Part shown: positions 1 through 12,415 of the stretch, piece after piece
Position numbering within the stretch: the first letter of the stretch is position 1
Layout: each line of letters starts with the position of its first letter
NCBI GenBank assembly: GCA_038087015.1
Contig: JASBNA010000057.1
Coordinates: 226,130-290,129 of the forward strand
Length of the DNA stretch: 64,000 bases
Source: Cerrena zonata
Taxonomy: Eukaryota; Basidiomycota; Agaricomycetes; Polyporales; Cerrenaceae
Direction of reading: 5' to 3'
Position numbers and translations under genes: made by a program
The notes under the pieces: model-generated
The model's input: the letters and a program-made list of their open reading frames with translations, nothing else
Databases searched by the model: none
Told to the model about the DNA's origin: nothing

Positions 1-621
1 ACCCCAATTTCTACTGGGATGGTCCTTATTACTTATTGTTCACGCATCATATATATTTGCTCGATACTCAGGGGCCAGAGAAGAAAGGTTGTAACATTTA
101 AATAAGATTCTTGCAATGCCCTTCAACTCCGTTGCTAGGGATGGGCGCTAGCCGTATGAACATCGACCTGAATTTGATATTCGACTTTCAAGTTGCATCT
201 TACACGCAGTACGAGTGTTCTGAAGATATTCGAGAGCTCTTTACTGTAATCATATCCTCGAATTGCCTACTATCTGGTGCTATTGACCTCTGGATTTATG
301 GAGACAACGCTGGAGGTCTAACCCGCCGCCGGGCCTTCCACCCCTGGATCTTCGGAATGTCATTTAGAGTTTTGGCTCGCAGAGTATACACCTCTCTTAT
401 TGTTTAGTGCACTCAGCTACAACAGCGTTCACTTATTTTATCGTCGTCGATCGGATATCAGCATAATAGGATATTGTGCATCGCTTCCTTGTCAATGGAA
501 CCCTCAAAGCAGTGCAAGATAGAAATCCTTATACACCTGTGCTATAAATTGTGGCCATCCTAAGCGTCTGGTCCTACTCATCATTCTGCCACAAACCATT
601 GTCATACCCCCACACCTCGAT
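1..621. other. No supported gene
   Basis: No frame here gives a protein I recognise. A 98-codon open frame at 111-407 has no family features and no convincing splice signals. The last 100 bases may be the promoter and leader of the kinase gene that follows. Confidence 0.5.
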
Positions 622-3056
622 ATGAGCCTCGTCTCAGTGTCGATACCACCAACTCATCACTCCAATCAGGGCCATGTGAAACCTCGAAGCTTCCTTCTAT
701 CTGTCGTCGATTTCATCGACGCGATTCCTCCCGCGCTTTTGCGTGCATTGCGCCCCCTTTTCCCTAGGAGCTTACATCTCATCATCCTACGCCTCGTTCT
801 TTGGCTTCCCGAATTACGGGAAGACTCCCCTCATCTCGCTGATGACATTACTCGCTACATTGCTGGCCACAACAAGGCAGGACAACTTACCCCTCGTCTT
901 TCTCAGAGTCACGGCAGCCTTGCATCATCCATCGGGATTCGCAAGGTGTCTTTCGGCATACAAACCCCAATACCCAGCTCTATATCCACTTCTAGACGTC
1001 ATGACCGCGTCCATTCGCTCAGCCGCTTCTCGGATAATACAACGTCTACGTCCTTCAACAGCGATGGACCCCTTCTCAATCCTGATGTCTCGACTCGGCC
1101 TACTAATGTCTCGTCTGCTCTGTCTACCTCTTCCACCACCTCTATTCTACGTCAATGTCAACGATATGAACAATCAAGCATCGTTGAACGTCGCGAATCG
1201 GTCACAACAATAGCTCACTCGCTCCCTACTCCCCCGACGATCATACCGGCCACGTATTTCGTAGGAACCCTGCTCCCCACCCACAACACTCGGTTGACAC
1301 GCTTGGTCATGCATCGCCCCTTGGGCGGCGGCAAGCTACTCCTACTGTCGATCTAAACTCAGGATCTACAGCGACGAACTACGATACTTCTATACAGCAT
1401 TACTCACCATCCAGGTCTCGGATTCAACCGTTGTCTATCGAGGATACCCCTGCTGAGCCTACTACTCCTCTTCTACGTGAGTCTCTCCGTGGAAAAGCAA
1501 ATGGAATTTGGCTACATAGAGCCAAGCATACTCAGCCGAGACAAGTTGAGTGGAAGGACTCGGTCGCAGCAGACTCTGGCAGCTCGGTTGTTGCAGATAA
1601 TAGCTCGGACGTTGAGCTTGCACTCTCAGGCTCTCCCGGACAATCACCTAGAAACACTATGTCTTCGTCGGCTCCCTTTTCACCCGCTCCTATCACACCC
1701 TGTTCGTCCCACACACCTCCCGCAAGTGACTTGTCAATACCTCCTGTTAAGGTTACTCGTCTTGGGTGCGGTCTTCCTAAGATGCTATGCTTTGATCGCT
1801 ACTCGTTTGTAGTTGGTGGCCTGATTGGTGAAGGCGGGTTTGGCCGTGTTATCAGTGCCTTGCTCGAAGGGACAAACAAATGGTATGCAATCAAGATCAT
1901 TTGCAAGAGAAGACAGTATGGGACATCGGGTCCTGGACGAATAGGCATTTTTTACGAGCGAGATGTAATGCGTCAAGCCGACTGTTACAACCTCCCGTTT
2001 GTCAACAGATTATTGGCGTCCTGGGATGACAGCGAACATGTTTACTTGGTGATGGTCAGTACAATATTCTCTCGAGATTGAAATGTACATGTGGTTGATG
2101 TATCATCTAGCCTTTGTACCAACGAAACTTAATCAGTTGGATAAGGGAGCGTGAGTTGTATACAATTGAGTGTTACGATAATATATTACAGGTAGCAACT
2201 GTGGAATTGGTAAGTCGTGATACATAAACCTAGAATCCATATTCTCATGTTACATTTGGGTAGATCCAGAGCTTGGAAGCGTTATGGTCAACCGGCTATA
2301 TCCATCGTGATATCAAGCCCGATAACATCATGCAAGACCGAAACGGACATCTCATTCTGTGTGATTTCGGTCTTGCTATCCCCATTACGCATCCTCCAAG
2401 TCCTCTCGTTGGTACATTATGTTACATGGCTCCCGAGATTCAAAGCTCGGATCCTGTGAGGTACACGCACAAATCGGATATCTGGAGTCTGGGAGTGGTG
2501 CTACTTGAGATGCACCTTCGCCGGAGCATGTCATACTTTGGGTCATGTATTGATTGTACCGACAACGAAATTTTACAGCAAGTTCAACATAGGACAATCA
2601 ACTTCAATGCAATCCACGACGATCTGGCCAGAGATCTAATACGTTCGGTAAATGGCATATTCGTCGCTCGTTTAACTTTAACCAATACTTACCATGATCT
2701 CGATATTTAGATGCTTCAACGAGATCCTGAGCGACGGTGTACCCTGAATGAAATCAAACAGCATCCATACTTCGAGATTAAGTGTTGGGATAGTTCTCGT
2801 CGACAGCGAATGAGTGATGAGGGTGAGTATCATCTACCTGAATTACATTCCCGTTTAACGGAATGCTCCTTCAGACGTTAGCAGCCCCATGAGGTTTCCA
2901 AAGGCGGTTGAGTTGAAACCTAGCTGTCCTCCTGTTTATTCATCGCTGAATTATGAATCAATATGCCAAGGGCTGACAGAAGACGCTGAGAATACACATA
3001 TGTATTCCCATATTTCAGTCAGATTTCTAGATCAGGGCGTAATTCCGAGGTTTTGA
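622..3056 (+). CDS. Ser/Thr protein kinase with Ser-rich N-terminal region
   Basis: Predicted eukaryotic protein kinase. The long N-terminal part is rich in Ser, Thr and Pro and probably disordered. The kinase domain starts near 1800: glycine loop GEGGFGRV, a YAIKII lysine strand, hinge HVYLVM (about 2040), catalytic loop HRDIKPDN (about 2305), DFG (about 2365) and GTLCYMAPE activation segment (about 2420). The C-lobe ends with a DPERR-containing helix after the intron at 2649-2710. Short introns interrupt it at about 2055-2110, 2150-2191, 2209-2264, 2649-2710 and 2822-2875; the final exon stops at 3054-3056. All key catalytic residues are present, so it is probably active. The GTLCYMAPE segment and tail suggest an AGC/CAMK-like kinase, but I cannot place the family. 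The open frame starting at 622 switches to another frame around 1190-1215 within low-complexity sequence, by an intron I could not define or by a frameshift, so the N-terminus is uncertain. Confidence 0.7.
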
Positions 3057-3299
3057 TAGAAGGCGGTAGCCTTCATGATCCGTATCCCATGTATTTTTAT
3101 ACCCTTCCCCTTTCTGTGATGAGCCTGTATAATAATATTATCAATTTCGTTTTGCTGTGATTGCAGTTGGACGTCTTCTTGAGCTACACCAGATAATATC
3201 CGGAAATATGGTCGAAAGTGCTGCACCGCCAAAAAAAACCATTGAATTCCCTTGATCATCAAGTTAGTGTCCTTAGTCTTCCTCTAATATAGATATAGA

Positions 3300-4544
3300 T
3301 CAATATGTTTTACACTTCAAGAATGACTGTGCAGTGTAACGCCAAGCTACTTCCCACTCTTTACTCAGAATTCTCTCTAATTCTTCGATAACGAAGCCAA
3401 TGCGAGGGCGATCGTGAGGGTTATGCACCCAGCACTTCTGAGCCAGGTTCCACAGTTCTAACGGCATAGCTCCATTTTCCGGTCGTCTCGGTCGATCACC
3501 TCGTAGTACTGCTGTTACGACACGAACATCGGAACTGATGTGTTGATAAGGTGCATCCTGAGTAAAGATCTTGAGAAAAGGGATATTTCAGTGAGCTGAA
3601 AGGAATGTATAATAAAAATACTGACTTCGATACACAGACATCCAAATGAGAAAATGTCGGAACAGTAATCAGGCCAACGAAATGTGACTTCATCTTCCGG
3701 CTCAAGTAGTTCAGGAGCTGCCCATCGTGCGTTCCATGTGTGGGAGCTGAGAGTGCTCATGTTTCCATCTTCTGTGACAGATGCTAGCCCAAAGTCAGAG
3801 AGCCGAACGTGAAACTCATTATCTATCAGGATGTTCGGCTGAGATACTTGGTTATTAGAAGAAGTCAACTTCGATGTAGACGAAACTTACTCCTCGTAAA
3901 TCACCGTGAACGATTCCCTGGGAATGGAGGTAGTCCATTCCTACTGCTACCTCAAAAATCTGAATGGATTTACCACGTTACTATTGTCCGAGTTCTCCAT
4001 TCCCGCACGACTCACCCATGGCATAAAATAGATCATCATGCTCTCTGTCCCGAACGATGCAATGGTCTTGTGAATATTTCCATACTCTATCCAAGGGAGA
4101 ACAAGGCAAGGTGCAGGTTCGAAGGACCAGAGATCGATCCCATATAATGGGAGAATATGTGGGTGATCCAACTGTCGCCAGATCATCGCCTCTCTATAAA
4201 GAGACTAGTATATTCAAGTTAGTGGTACACATATACTAGAGCAAAATCTTACTTACCCGACATCGACGAGTTTTTTGCTGTTCTGAGAAAGTTTGAAAGA
4301 TGCGGACACGCTTTAGAGCTACACTCTCTCCTTGATATTTAGCTAGGTGAACGTCAGCAAAGGAACCCCCAGCAACAGGGACAGGTTGGATATTTTCGAC
4401 GCCATTTCTGACGAGCAACTGATTCGGCAGCATACCGGTGGCTCGAGAAAGCCATAGCAATGTTAACTGCATAGCCGTAATTTGACGAGAATTCCATTTG
4501 TGGGGCGCACATAGTTTCTGTGATGACGTAGAGTCACTAATCAG
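3300..4544 (-). CDS. Tyrosine-kinase-like (TKL) protein kinase
   Basis: Minus-strand kinase read through several exons. In order: a glycine-rich loop in degenerate form (AGGSFADV) and VALKRV lysine strand (about 4300-4380), a helix-C exon (LDHPHILPLYG, about 4130-4190), catalytic loop HGDLRGPNILI (about 3840-3930, interrupted by an intron), DFGLAS, WAAPELL and SDIFSFGCLCIE (about 3600-3800), and a last exon with CWVHNPHDRPRI ending at 3300. HRD is replaced by HGD with LRG after it, a form common in basidiomycete TKL kinases; the catalytic Asp and the DFG are kept, so activity is likely. Exons are joined by canonical GTAAGT/GTGAGT introns. The first exon appears to begin after an acceptor near 4545, so the true start is unknown. 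The F-box-like frame just upstream ends there, and one fused F-box/kinase gene cannot be excluded. Confidence 0.75.
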
Positions 4545-4950
4545 CTATAGACTGAGGAACAATTAGAACGTGACTTGCTTCGTGAAGCGCATCAAGGGCG
4601 TTTTGAACGTATTCACCATTGAGTATAAGATTACAATCCGGTATGGTATGGTGCAGTTGATACAACGGGATGGGTACGATAATCCCTTTGTTAGGGTTGC
4701 TCGCATAGAGGGGTAAGGGTGTTCGACAAGAACATTCTGCCTCGTAGAGAATATCCATGGTGAATGCATTGACATCGAACTTGAACATAAATTGTCGCAT
4801 TAGGCAACGTGGATGCCATGCATGGCAGACGAGAGAACAGGCATGAAGATCGCGAAGGTAAGCAAGAGCACCGTCCGATACGTCCCATAGACAATCAATG
4901 ATTTCTTCGCAAATCTCAATAGGAAGACTTGATATTCGATGTGATCGATC
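4537..4950 (-). CDS. F-box-like protein, fragment
   Basis: On the minus strand a frame contains an F-box-like start (LPIEICEEIIDCLWD, then CSLVCHAWHPRCL) near 4790-4930, continuing to a stop at 4537-4539. Basidiomycetes carry hundreds of such short F-box-like proteins, thought to be SCF ubiquitin-ligase adaptors. Here the product would be only about 130 residues, without the usual C-terminal repeats. No ATG precedes the F-box in frame, so an upstream exon is probably missing from my model. It abuts the TKL kinase on the same strand and may be its 5' part. Confidence 0.5.
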   Translation of the reverse strand, partial: DRSHRISSLPIEICEEIIDCLWDVSDGALAYLRDLHACSLVCHAWHPRCLMRQFMFKFDVNAFTMDILYEAECSCRTPLPLYASNPNKGIIVPIPLYQLHHTIPDCNLILNGEYVQNALDALHEASHVLIVPQSIAD

Positions 4951-5693
4951 AACATTGAAAACATATATAGTGGGGGAGGTGGTGTACGTACAAGATCAAG
5001 GGCAATGGAGAACTGGACGTGGTTGGTTGGAAGAATGTTATAGTCGTGGGCAGACTCACGACCGCATACGGTATATATGTGTTCCTAATATACCGTGACT
5101 TAACTCCGTAAGGATGTCAGACTGCCGCCAAACTGCCAAACAAATTGATGTCACCACATCATGAGATTTATCACAGCGGTACTACTGCAATGCATTGTGC
5201 GATACCAGTTTCTAATAGCGAAGAACAGCGGCATCAAATGGGAAATATGAAATCCGTAGGGACACGTACTTAGCTTTATGTGAATTACTGTTTAGAATAA
5301 AACATATAGTGACAGGCCTTCAGAAGCACGCTGGCCTCAGGCTTCGAGCGCCGGCTTGGAAGCAAGCTGAGTGCTCAGTTCGGATTTGGAATCTTAAGAC
5401 AATTTCCCTGAGTAGCACCAGGCTAGAAAAACATGCAAAGCTATACGTTGAAAATATTGAGTGGCCAAGTAACTGTTCAAATCCAAGCGATAAACCAAAA
5501 ATTCAAGTTCGGTATCGAATTGGATCAAACTCCGATCCGCCCTCCGCCGAGGAGATCGTAATCTCTGGCTCCTCCTGGTTCCTCCCATATCCAATTGTTT
5601 ATCTGCACTTCAACTCCTCAAGAGTCTGGTAGGTAATTTCTCGGGAACAAGCTGATAATTACCGATGAACCGTTAGTAGATACCAAGCTAAAT
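4951..5693. other. Intergenic, no supported gene
   Basis: A 107-codon open frame at 5309-5632 has no recognisable features. The stretch probably holds the promoters of the flanking minus-strand and plus-strand F-box-like genes. Confidence 0.4.
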
Positions 5694-6873
5694 ATGCCGA
5701 CCCCCCTTCGCCTTAAGAGGCGCATTTCTTGATATTCTCCCGACCATCGTCGACCATCTACATACCTTTCCACATATCGGTGCTTGTACTTTAGCTTGCA
5801 CCTCTTGGAGGTCTGTTTTGCAACATCGTATGTTTGCACATATTCGCATCAAGTCCGATTCGCGTATTGCGTCTTTCCTTGCCATTCTACGAGAGAATCC
5901 TAAAATTGCTGCATGGGTTAGCAGTGCAAGAATCGATATGCAGCTAGCGACCCTGCATCCCCCCCGAGCTTGTGATCGCGCTCTCATCCTTACAAAGACT
6001 CCAGATATCTCGTCACACAGCTAAGGAAGTTATCCCTACCGAATTGGCGTTGCTTGATGCGTTCCGCACCTTTACTACCGTACGCCAGGTTGATATCGTG
6101 GTTGCCATGATGCCTCTATGGCTAGTCACGCAGGTCCTGATGGCTTTCCCGAACATGTCACACTGTAGGATTAGTGTTGTCTTGACAGGTGGTGCAAAAA
6201 TCAAGAATATCCACGAACCACCCCCTACTCTGACGTCTATCACGCTCTTGGTGGGCACTCTGTTTTGCATCGCACCACTCAATGAATGGTTTTCTCAGAC
6301 GAGAAACCTACAAAATTTGACCATTTCGTATGCGACCCGCAACCAAGACGGGAGCGAATGTCGACTTCTGAAACGAGCAACATCTCTGATTTCCTTGTCC
6401 ATCACCATCACCGACACTTATATCAGGGATGATGGTACCTGGGTAGAGTATGTCTATGATCGTGAAGACGATACAGGTAGGTCAACTCGATTTCACTAGC
6501 TCAAACTCCCCATAACTGACAGTTCGTCATAGAATTCCGAAACAATGTCGATCTGACTCAGAATCGTAACTTACGCACCCTTTGCCTTGACATCCCATCG
6601 TCCGTATCTCTTGCGACGTATTGGTTAAACCAACTTCCAGCTCCTAAACTTCTTGTCTCCTTACTTCTTAACTTATCATCTTGTGCGGTTCGTTCAGTGT
6701 TTGAGGGACCAAGCGATCTTGTCGATGAATTTGACTCTCTACTTGGGTCATCCAGCTTCTCCGGATTAAAGGAGATAAGCATAATCGATGCTAGGGAAGG
6801 TAGTCAAATGCTGGAGGTCGAAAGAAATAGATTGCCTTTATTGCGGGCCCGCAATCTCAAACCATTTCCTTAA
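5694..6873 (+). pseudogene. F-box/LRR-type gene with two C-run frame breaks
   Basis: An F-box-like N-terminus (DILPTIVDHLHTF, then GACTLACTSWRSVL, about 5735-5815) is followed by 'FAHIRIKSDSRIASFLAIL', a typical start for basidiomycete F-box/leucine-rich proteins. A long Leu-rich region continues to the stop at 6871-6873, with one canonical intron (about 6477-6530). The frame is broken twice, both times in a run of C: six Cs at 5701-5706, just after the only plausible ATG (5694), and seven Cs at about 5959-5965. Each run has one base too many for the flanking frames to join. So either the gene is dead or the sequence has homopolymer errors; everything else looks like an intact coding sequence. 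It would act as an SCF substrate adaptor by family analogy. Confidence 0.6.
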
Positions 6874-7071
6874 TCTTAGCGTAGCACACCTACATCTTGG
6901 TGACAAATCACATTAGTACTTACATCACTTTTGTGTATTCGATACTGGTCTCTACAACTGTAAATCTTCTTTCAAAGTACACTTGATTGTGGTGCACGCA
7001 GTATGCTAGTAAGACTGGGTATCGATACGAGCAATAGTACTATTCCTTAAGAACCTGTCTTAGGTAAGCAC

Positions 7072-9206
7072 ATGTATTCTGGGCGATCTTGCCATCGTCC
7101 TCTTTACTCTCAACCAATGAGGTGAGGTATGAAACTCTATATTGAAGGATACTATCTCTGAACTACACATAGGCGAACAAGGAAATCGATCCAAACAGCC
7201 CGGGATATATGGAGATCTCTGGAAAGCAAGGAGGATCTTCACAAATTGATTAGAGAAACTCCTGAACATGTAGCCGAGATCCTCCGGTTCATGCATGGAA
7301 GCGGTGACAACAAGATATTTGATCTTTTAGAGATTATTTCTGTCTGGGATAGAGCAGACATTCGCAACGTACCCCCATGGAGTGTATTTAAGACCTCCGA
7401 TCTCATCTCTGCTCTCCTGGATATAAGTTTGAACAATAGCTGGATCGCAAAACCATCGAATGTTCCTGTTATCTCTCAAGTGAGTATGTGCATACTCGGA
7501 CATCGTACAATCACATTTTTCTAATCATTACTATCATGGACCATTACGCGTTAGATCAACTTCTTATGCTTCATCTTGCATAATGTGCAAAGATGTGCCT
7601 CTGTCTTCGTTCTATCAGAGACCAAGGAACCTTACTTCAAGACATATCTCTCCAAAGCGAACACATTGATACACCGTATTTGGGCAAGAAAAAATGAGTT
7701 CTTGTGTGTCCCACCTGCTCAGGAAATCATTGATGAAATGGTTGATGCCCAGCTTGCGTCGTCTTTAATCTCATTTGTCATGACCTATGTCGAGCTCTTG
7801 AAAGGAACGAGGTCCGTTATGTATACTAGGGAATAGAATGGATAATGTTATTGACTCCTTTCTAGAGAAGGAGAGTTCCGTCTACGGAACGAGCGTCAGC
7901 TGTTTGGACAGGTCATTGTTCGTGCTTGGACACAAACCCAGCAATCTTTCCCGGACAGATTCTCTCATGTCCATGACATTATCTGCTCCCTCCAAGGAAC
8001 TAACCAGCTAGAACCATTTCTTCTCGGTGTTCTGGATTCGCAACCAACCTTCTCCGTGTTCCTCGATAAAATCCACCTTCTTTTGCTCGACGAATCTTTG
8101 ATTGACCAAGAGCTCTGTGACGTCATTGCCACGCTCGTTCAGGTGATGATAGCTCTCAAGGAATACGGGAACCAAGCACTTGGTCTTAATCCTCGGACAA
8201 CTGCTCTACTTAGCAGTATTACATCTGCATGTCAACGACAGATGTGTATGGGCTCTCGTGACCCGCAAGGAAAGAACATTCTCAATACACATATTCAGGA
8301 AACACTCCTGTGTATCAAGTGAGTCTTGTCCTACCCTCTATTTGTGATATTGAAGGATGGTAAATGAACCCGTAGCTTCATATTTACACGCTCATCGGAA
8401 GATGATATTGTTATTCTGAATGGGTTGATATCGACAGACCTGATCAGGCTGTTAGCCATAATTGCCATATATCATCCTCAAGCACAAGCAGTTAATGATT
8501 TCGGGTTTATGGGTGAGTGGGATTAGCATTCTCTCGATTTATATCTTTACATTTGTCATGCGTAGCAATCTTGAACGGGCTTCTATATCGTGTCAAGGAG
8601 TACCTTGCGAAAATGACTCCGACCTTCTTCGAGAAGACGATCATCCGTTATTATTTGGTTCAGGCAGTTTTGCCAGCTGTACAGGCACTAGACGCACTTC
8701 CTCCGCAACCTATGACCGAGCACCTGCTCCTCGGACGAATCCAGAGTCGAAAGCTCGCTACTGAGATCTGGCACGACTTGATATCCCAATTTATGATTAC
8801 GATCGACAGCGCTAAACCGGAGGAAAGCATGCAAGCCAATGTCGAGGAGTGGTCGATGGGCCAGGTTTTACTGGATATGCACTTCTCAAGCGCATGGTCG
8901 ATGAAGTGCCATTGGAGCGGATGCCTATGCTCATATGCGTTTTCGACCTATACTCGAGAGCAGTTATGCTTGCCGCATGCTCCATGGTATCCTGACCGAA
9001 TTCGTGTACCACATAGGATGAAAGTGTGTACCGGTTGTTGGAATGTCTGGTATTGCGGGAAGAATTGTCAAAAGAGGTCGGTGTCATTGCAAATCGCGAT
9101 TGACTGGCTTGCTGACAGGAATTCTGATTCTCGTTCTGGATTTAGTGATTGGTCGGAAGGTGGCCACCGAGAGGTATGTGCAGGTCGTCGAAGACGACAA
9201 TCCTAA
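7072..9206 (+). CDS. MYND-type zinc-finger protein
   Basis: Multi-exon gene with ATG at 7072. The first short exon joins in frame to the next across an intron ending at about 7173, and further short introns lie near 7481-7554, 7812-7865, 8321-8374, 8511-8565 and 9076-9144. The first 500 or so residues are helical and unrecognised (a long non-catalytic region is common in fungal MYND proteins). The C-terminus has a MYND zinc finger: CHWSGCLCSYA, then KVCTGCWNVWYCGKNCQ, then after the last intron DWSEGGHREVC, giving the C-C-C-C-C-C-H-C ligand set. MYND fingers bind proline-rich partner peptides; many basidiomycete members have no known function. No SET domain is visible. Stop at 9204-9206. Confidence 0.75.
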
Positions 9207-10917
9207 CGTGTGAACACTTCCTGGACGAATCGACGAAGATGGAGTCGTATGAGGAATAGTAAGAAGAGATTTTGAAGTCTATAACACCTGTACTATTTTG
9301 TATATTCCGATGTAACCAATAAGATTGCTTGGTTGGAACTTTTCTCGAAGTATAGGTACAAAGAGCGTCAAGGAATGGGATACGAGAAGCTACCTTGTAC
9401 GGAGGGCGGCGGTCGGGGAATTGGGGTAGTATGGCGTTATTAGACATCATGAACCGATCAATCATAACCCATCTAAAACGTTTCGCAATGGAAGAAAATA
9501 TGATGAATACTCACGATGATGCCTTCCATCAGCTCCTGATTCCCCTGAAGCAGGCGCAGTTTGAACGAATTGTTGCACATCGATTGTTTTGATGTGCTTT
9601 CCATTATCCTGAGACGTGGAGTGAATATGAGCATTGAATGCTCGGGTCATAGCGAGCCATTCGGAATCGCAGGCTAAGATGGGTCGCGAGGAGTACGTGT
9701 TGAATTATACAAAGTCTGGTGATGTTTCAACGTCGACGACCTGCAAACATTCTGATAAGATATAGATATAATGAAACAAATGGCTGTACATATAGGAAGT
9801 GTTAACAGGGAGACACTTGTCGACCGCAAGGAATTTGGTTTGAGATGGCGAAGGAAGTGGAGGTGAAGGAGCTCTCACCTCTTCCTATCCATCAAGAGGG
9901 ATCTCGTCAGGTTTAATCAAGGATCTGATGGTGGATGTTTCAGCCTTCGCCGATTTAGGAGAGTCCGTCGAAGACGATGGATATCTGGTCTGGGTTGGTT
10001 GCACCTGCGAGGGCTCCGCTCACAGTCTATTGGAATGTGCGGCATTCGCTTCAGATCGATAATGTGAACGTAAATGCGCGGAGTATTACTATTCCGGCTT
10101 GAGTGCTCCTAGTAGACCCATGAGAGGTGAAGAGCCTGGTTCGCCGGTTTGATTATCGCATTTGAAGAAAGGTATTCGACGTGTTAGGTTACGGGAGTCT
10201 CCGTGTCTTTCTATTGAAAGTGGCCAGTGGTGCGAGAGAAGAATGGTGAGACGGGGAGTGAGCTGACGAATGCGTAAATGGCAGGAGGTAGACAGCCTGT
10301 AAATTAAACGAACGGGCGAGAGTCGTCGGACATTGCACTCGCGGCTTCGTACCACGCCCGGAGTACAAGGCAAGCGTCCTGGGTGAGACACGCGTTGTGT
10401 AGACTAGCTCAAGAGATAGTTACACCTCGTCTTTCGGCGGAACCCGTCTTGAGAGAAGTCTTGAAACTTGAAGATACTGGGGGCACCAGCGATTCGGAGA
10501 CCGTTTGCTTGAATGTATCCTGGGGGTATCCTAGAAGTCTTAAAGGTAGTTTGGAGCTTCGTGATTACAGAGCACCCCGAGGTAGCGATATCTATCCGGA
10601 ACAGCTATGCATTGTGAATCAAGTTCGTTTCGCGTTTCCTGGAAGTCGCCACACATAAGAAAAAACGTCTACTTTATAGTCGTGTTTAGTTTTGAGGCGA
10701 GCAACCTCGGTGTAGATGTCATCGAGCACCAAGGCAGCATCCTTCTATCGCAATCTAGGGGGTACTAGAAGCCGGTTAGAACACATTCTGTAATAGAGAA
10801 TGTTTTTTCGTACCTCCATATTGAATGAACTTAACCCTGAGTCGTTTTCTGGTGTCGAGATGAAGGGAAGTAAAGAGCACTAAGAGCGCCTACCTTCATA
10901 CTTACTTCAATTTCACC
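9207..10917. other. Intergenic or decayed sequence, no supported gene
   Basis: Several open frames of 65-100 codons occur on both strands (for example 10089-10391 minus, 10383-10658 plus), but none has family features or consistent splice sites. Because a decayed RPF2 copy follows directly, some of this may be eroded coding sequence. Confidence 0.4.
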
Positions 10918-11990
10918 ATGTTGTGGACGGTGTAAGGAGGTCCTTCAAGGCAGCGAGTGTGCCAAATAGGAAACCCCTAACGTAATCTTAATAGGAAGCC
11001 CGAAATACTTCCCGTTCGAGTAGAGCTTGGATGTACGAGACCTCCTTGGAGGATGCACGGATCCGGATAGACATCTTCGTCGAGGGGTAACGTTCACGTA
11101 GTGGAGACACTGAAGAGAAAGTGAATCATGCAATGAAAGACCTGATCTACCTCTCATTGTGCTTCCACCTATTATCGATGACTTTGAAAAGGCCGGACGA
11201 GATCGTTCTGAAGAAAGGAAGTCGCCCGACCATTCGAGGATACTTCCCCACTCAGTTTCTGGTTATTTTGTTGTCTGCAAAAATACTAGGAAACATATGG
11301 ACGGAATGACTTTCGTTGAGATATTTGACTGACGAGGTTTCGACGTGTGCGAAGTCGGGATCGAAAGCTATAAAGCTACGAGTGAGCCAAGGTGTGTACC
11401 TAATGTCCTGCTGTTATTTTATTTGCTCAAAAACGTCATAGATACACAAACCTATAACATGACGCAAACTGCTGATGTATTTTGCATCCGAATTGCTTAT
11501 CCCCGACTCTCATTCGATGCTCGTGTCGCTCTTCAACGGTGAAGAAATTGATTCGATATGCATTCCCGGTCTCGGAGATGTCGTCAGTATCACCCTCGCA
11601 ACTACACCTTCTACCGTGAACGCAGCACGACCAAATTCAATCCCTCGTGTTCGAATACTTAAGTACCAAGTGGATACCAAAAATTCATATCCGGGTATAT
11701 ACAATGAGGCTCCGTGCGTCCGGAACCAGAATCCCGCGAGCGGAGCTTGTTCCTATAGGACCTTCTTTGGATCTCGTGCTACGGGGATATCAGGAAGCTG
11801 ATTCTCGGAAGTGATGAAGCAGGCAATGAAGCGGCCCAAGCAAGAGATGGAAAGGGGACTTGGGAAGAAGAGGAGGAATATGGATGTTGACGAGATGGGA
11901 GATCTTCGGGGTCGGATCCATGTTGCCAAACAGGATTTGAAGAAGCTCCAAACGCGGAAAATGAAGAGATTGAAGCCGAGGAGGGAGTAG
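10918..11990 (+). pseudogene. Decayed RPF2 (ribosome assembly factor) copy
   Basis: Rpf2 is an essential Brix-domain protein that, with Rrs1, brings the 5S RNP into the pre-60S ribosome. Fragments in family order lie in different frames: MLWTV (10918, then a stop), a stretch ending in IDIFVEG (about 11070), NHAMKDL (about 11125), TLKRPDEIVLKK (about 11180), CEVGIESYKA (about 11345), FASELL and SLFNGEEIDSICIPGLGDVVS (about 11478-11590), RIPRAELVPIGPSLDLVLR (about 11730-11785), and the conserved tail DEMGDLRGRIHVAKQDL, then KLQTRKMKRLK, to the stop at 11988-11990. The tail is the strongest identifier. There is a clear one-base frame break between the RIPRAEL block and the tail (about 11800) and in-frame stops near the start. 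The gene is essential in yeast, so a working copy is expected elsewhere. Introns explain some, but not all, of the frame changes. Confidence 0.75.
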
Positions 11991-12415
11991 GAGGTCAGAG
12001 ATGCGCAAGATGGAGAGTCACGATCGAGAAAACGACAAAAAGCGTTTAATTGTTGCTTGTTTATTCTTTTGTTTGCTTGGTACATGATAGTCGGGACATA
12101 TGTTATTTTTTGTTGAGCACATGGAGTTTTTCCGGGGAGCGGTCATGGGAATGGGAGGGATTAGGTAAGCGAGGAAGAGGAAGAGCGGGGTCTTGTGGTC
12201 TTGGTGTGTTAGTGTTACTGTACCCTGCATCACTCTCGTTCTCCCAGTTTGTGACCAGCACTGTCCTTCCTCTCCTACACCCTCTCTTTCCCCGGGATTC
12301 ACTTCCTCTGAGGCTTGTAGAAAGGTTCCCACCGACAGCCGTACTTTGGCTTGACCCTCACGCTCGTTTGATGACCACCTAAGCATCGAGATCGCCCTAG
12401 AAAACCTCAGTCAAT
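11991..12415. other. Probable promoter region
   Basis: Spacer between the RPF2 relic and the membrane-protein gene. Open frames of 110-122 codons occur on both strands but overlap each other and have no features; I treat them as chance. Confidence 0.4.

Noticed and set aside
111..407. 98-codon open frame at the left edge
   Set aside because: No homology I recognise, no splice context, composition like intergenic DNA.
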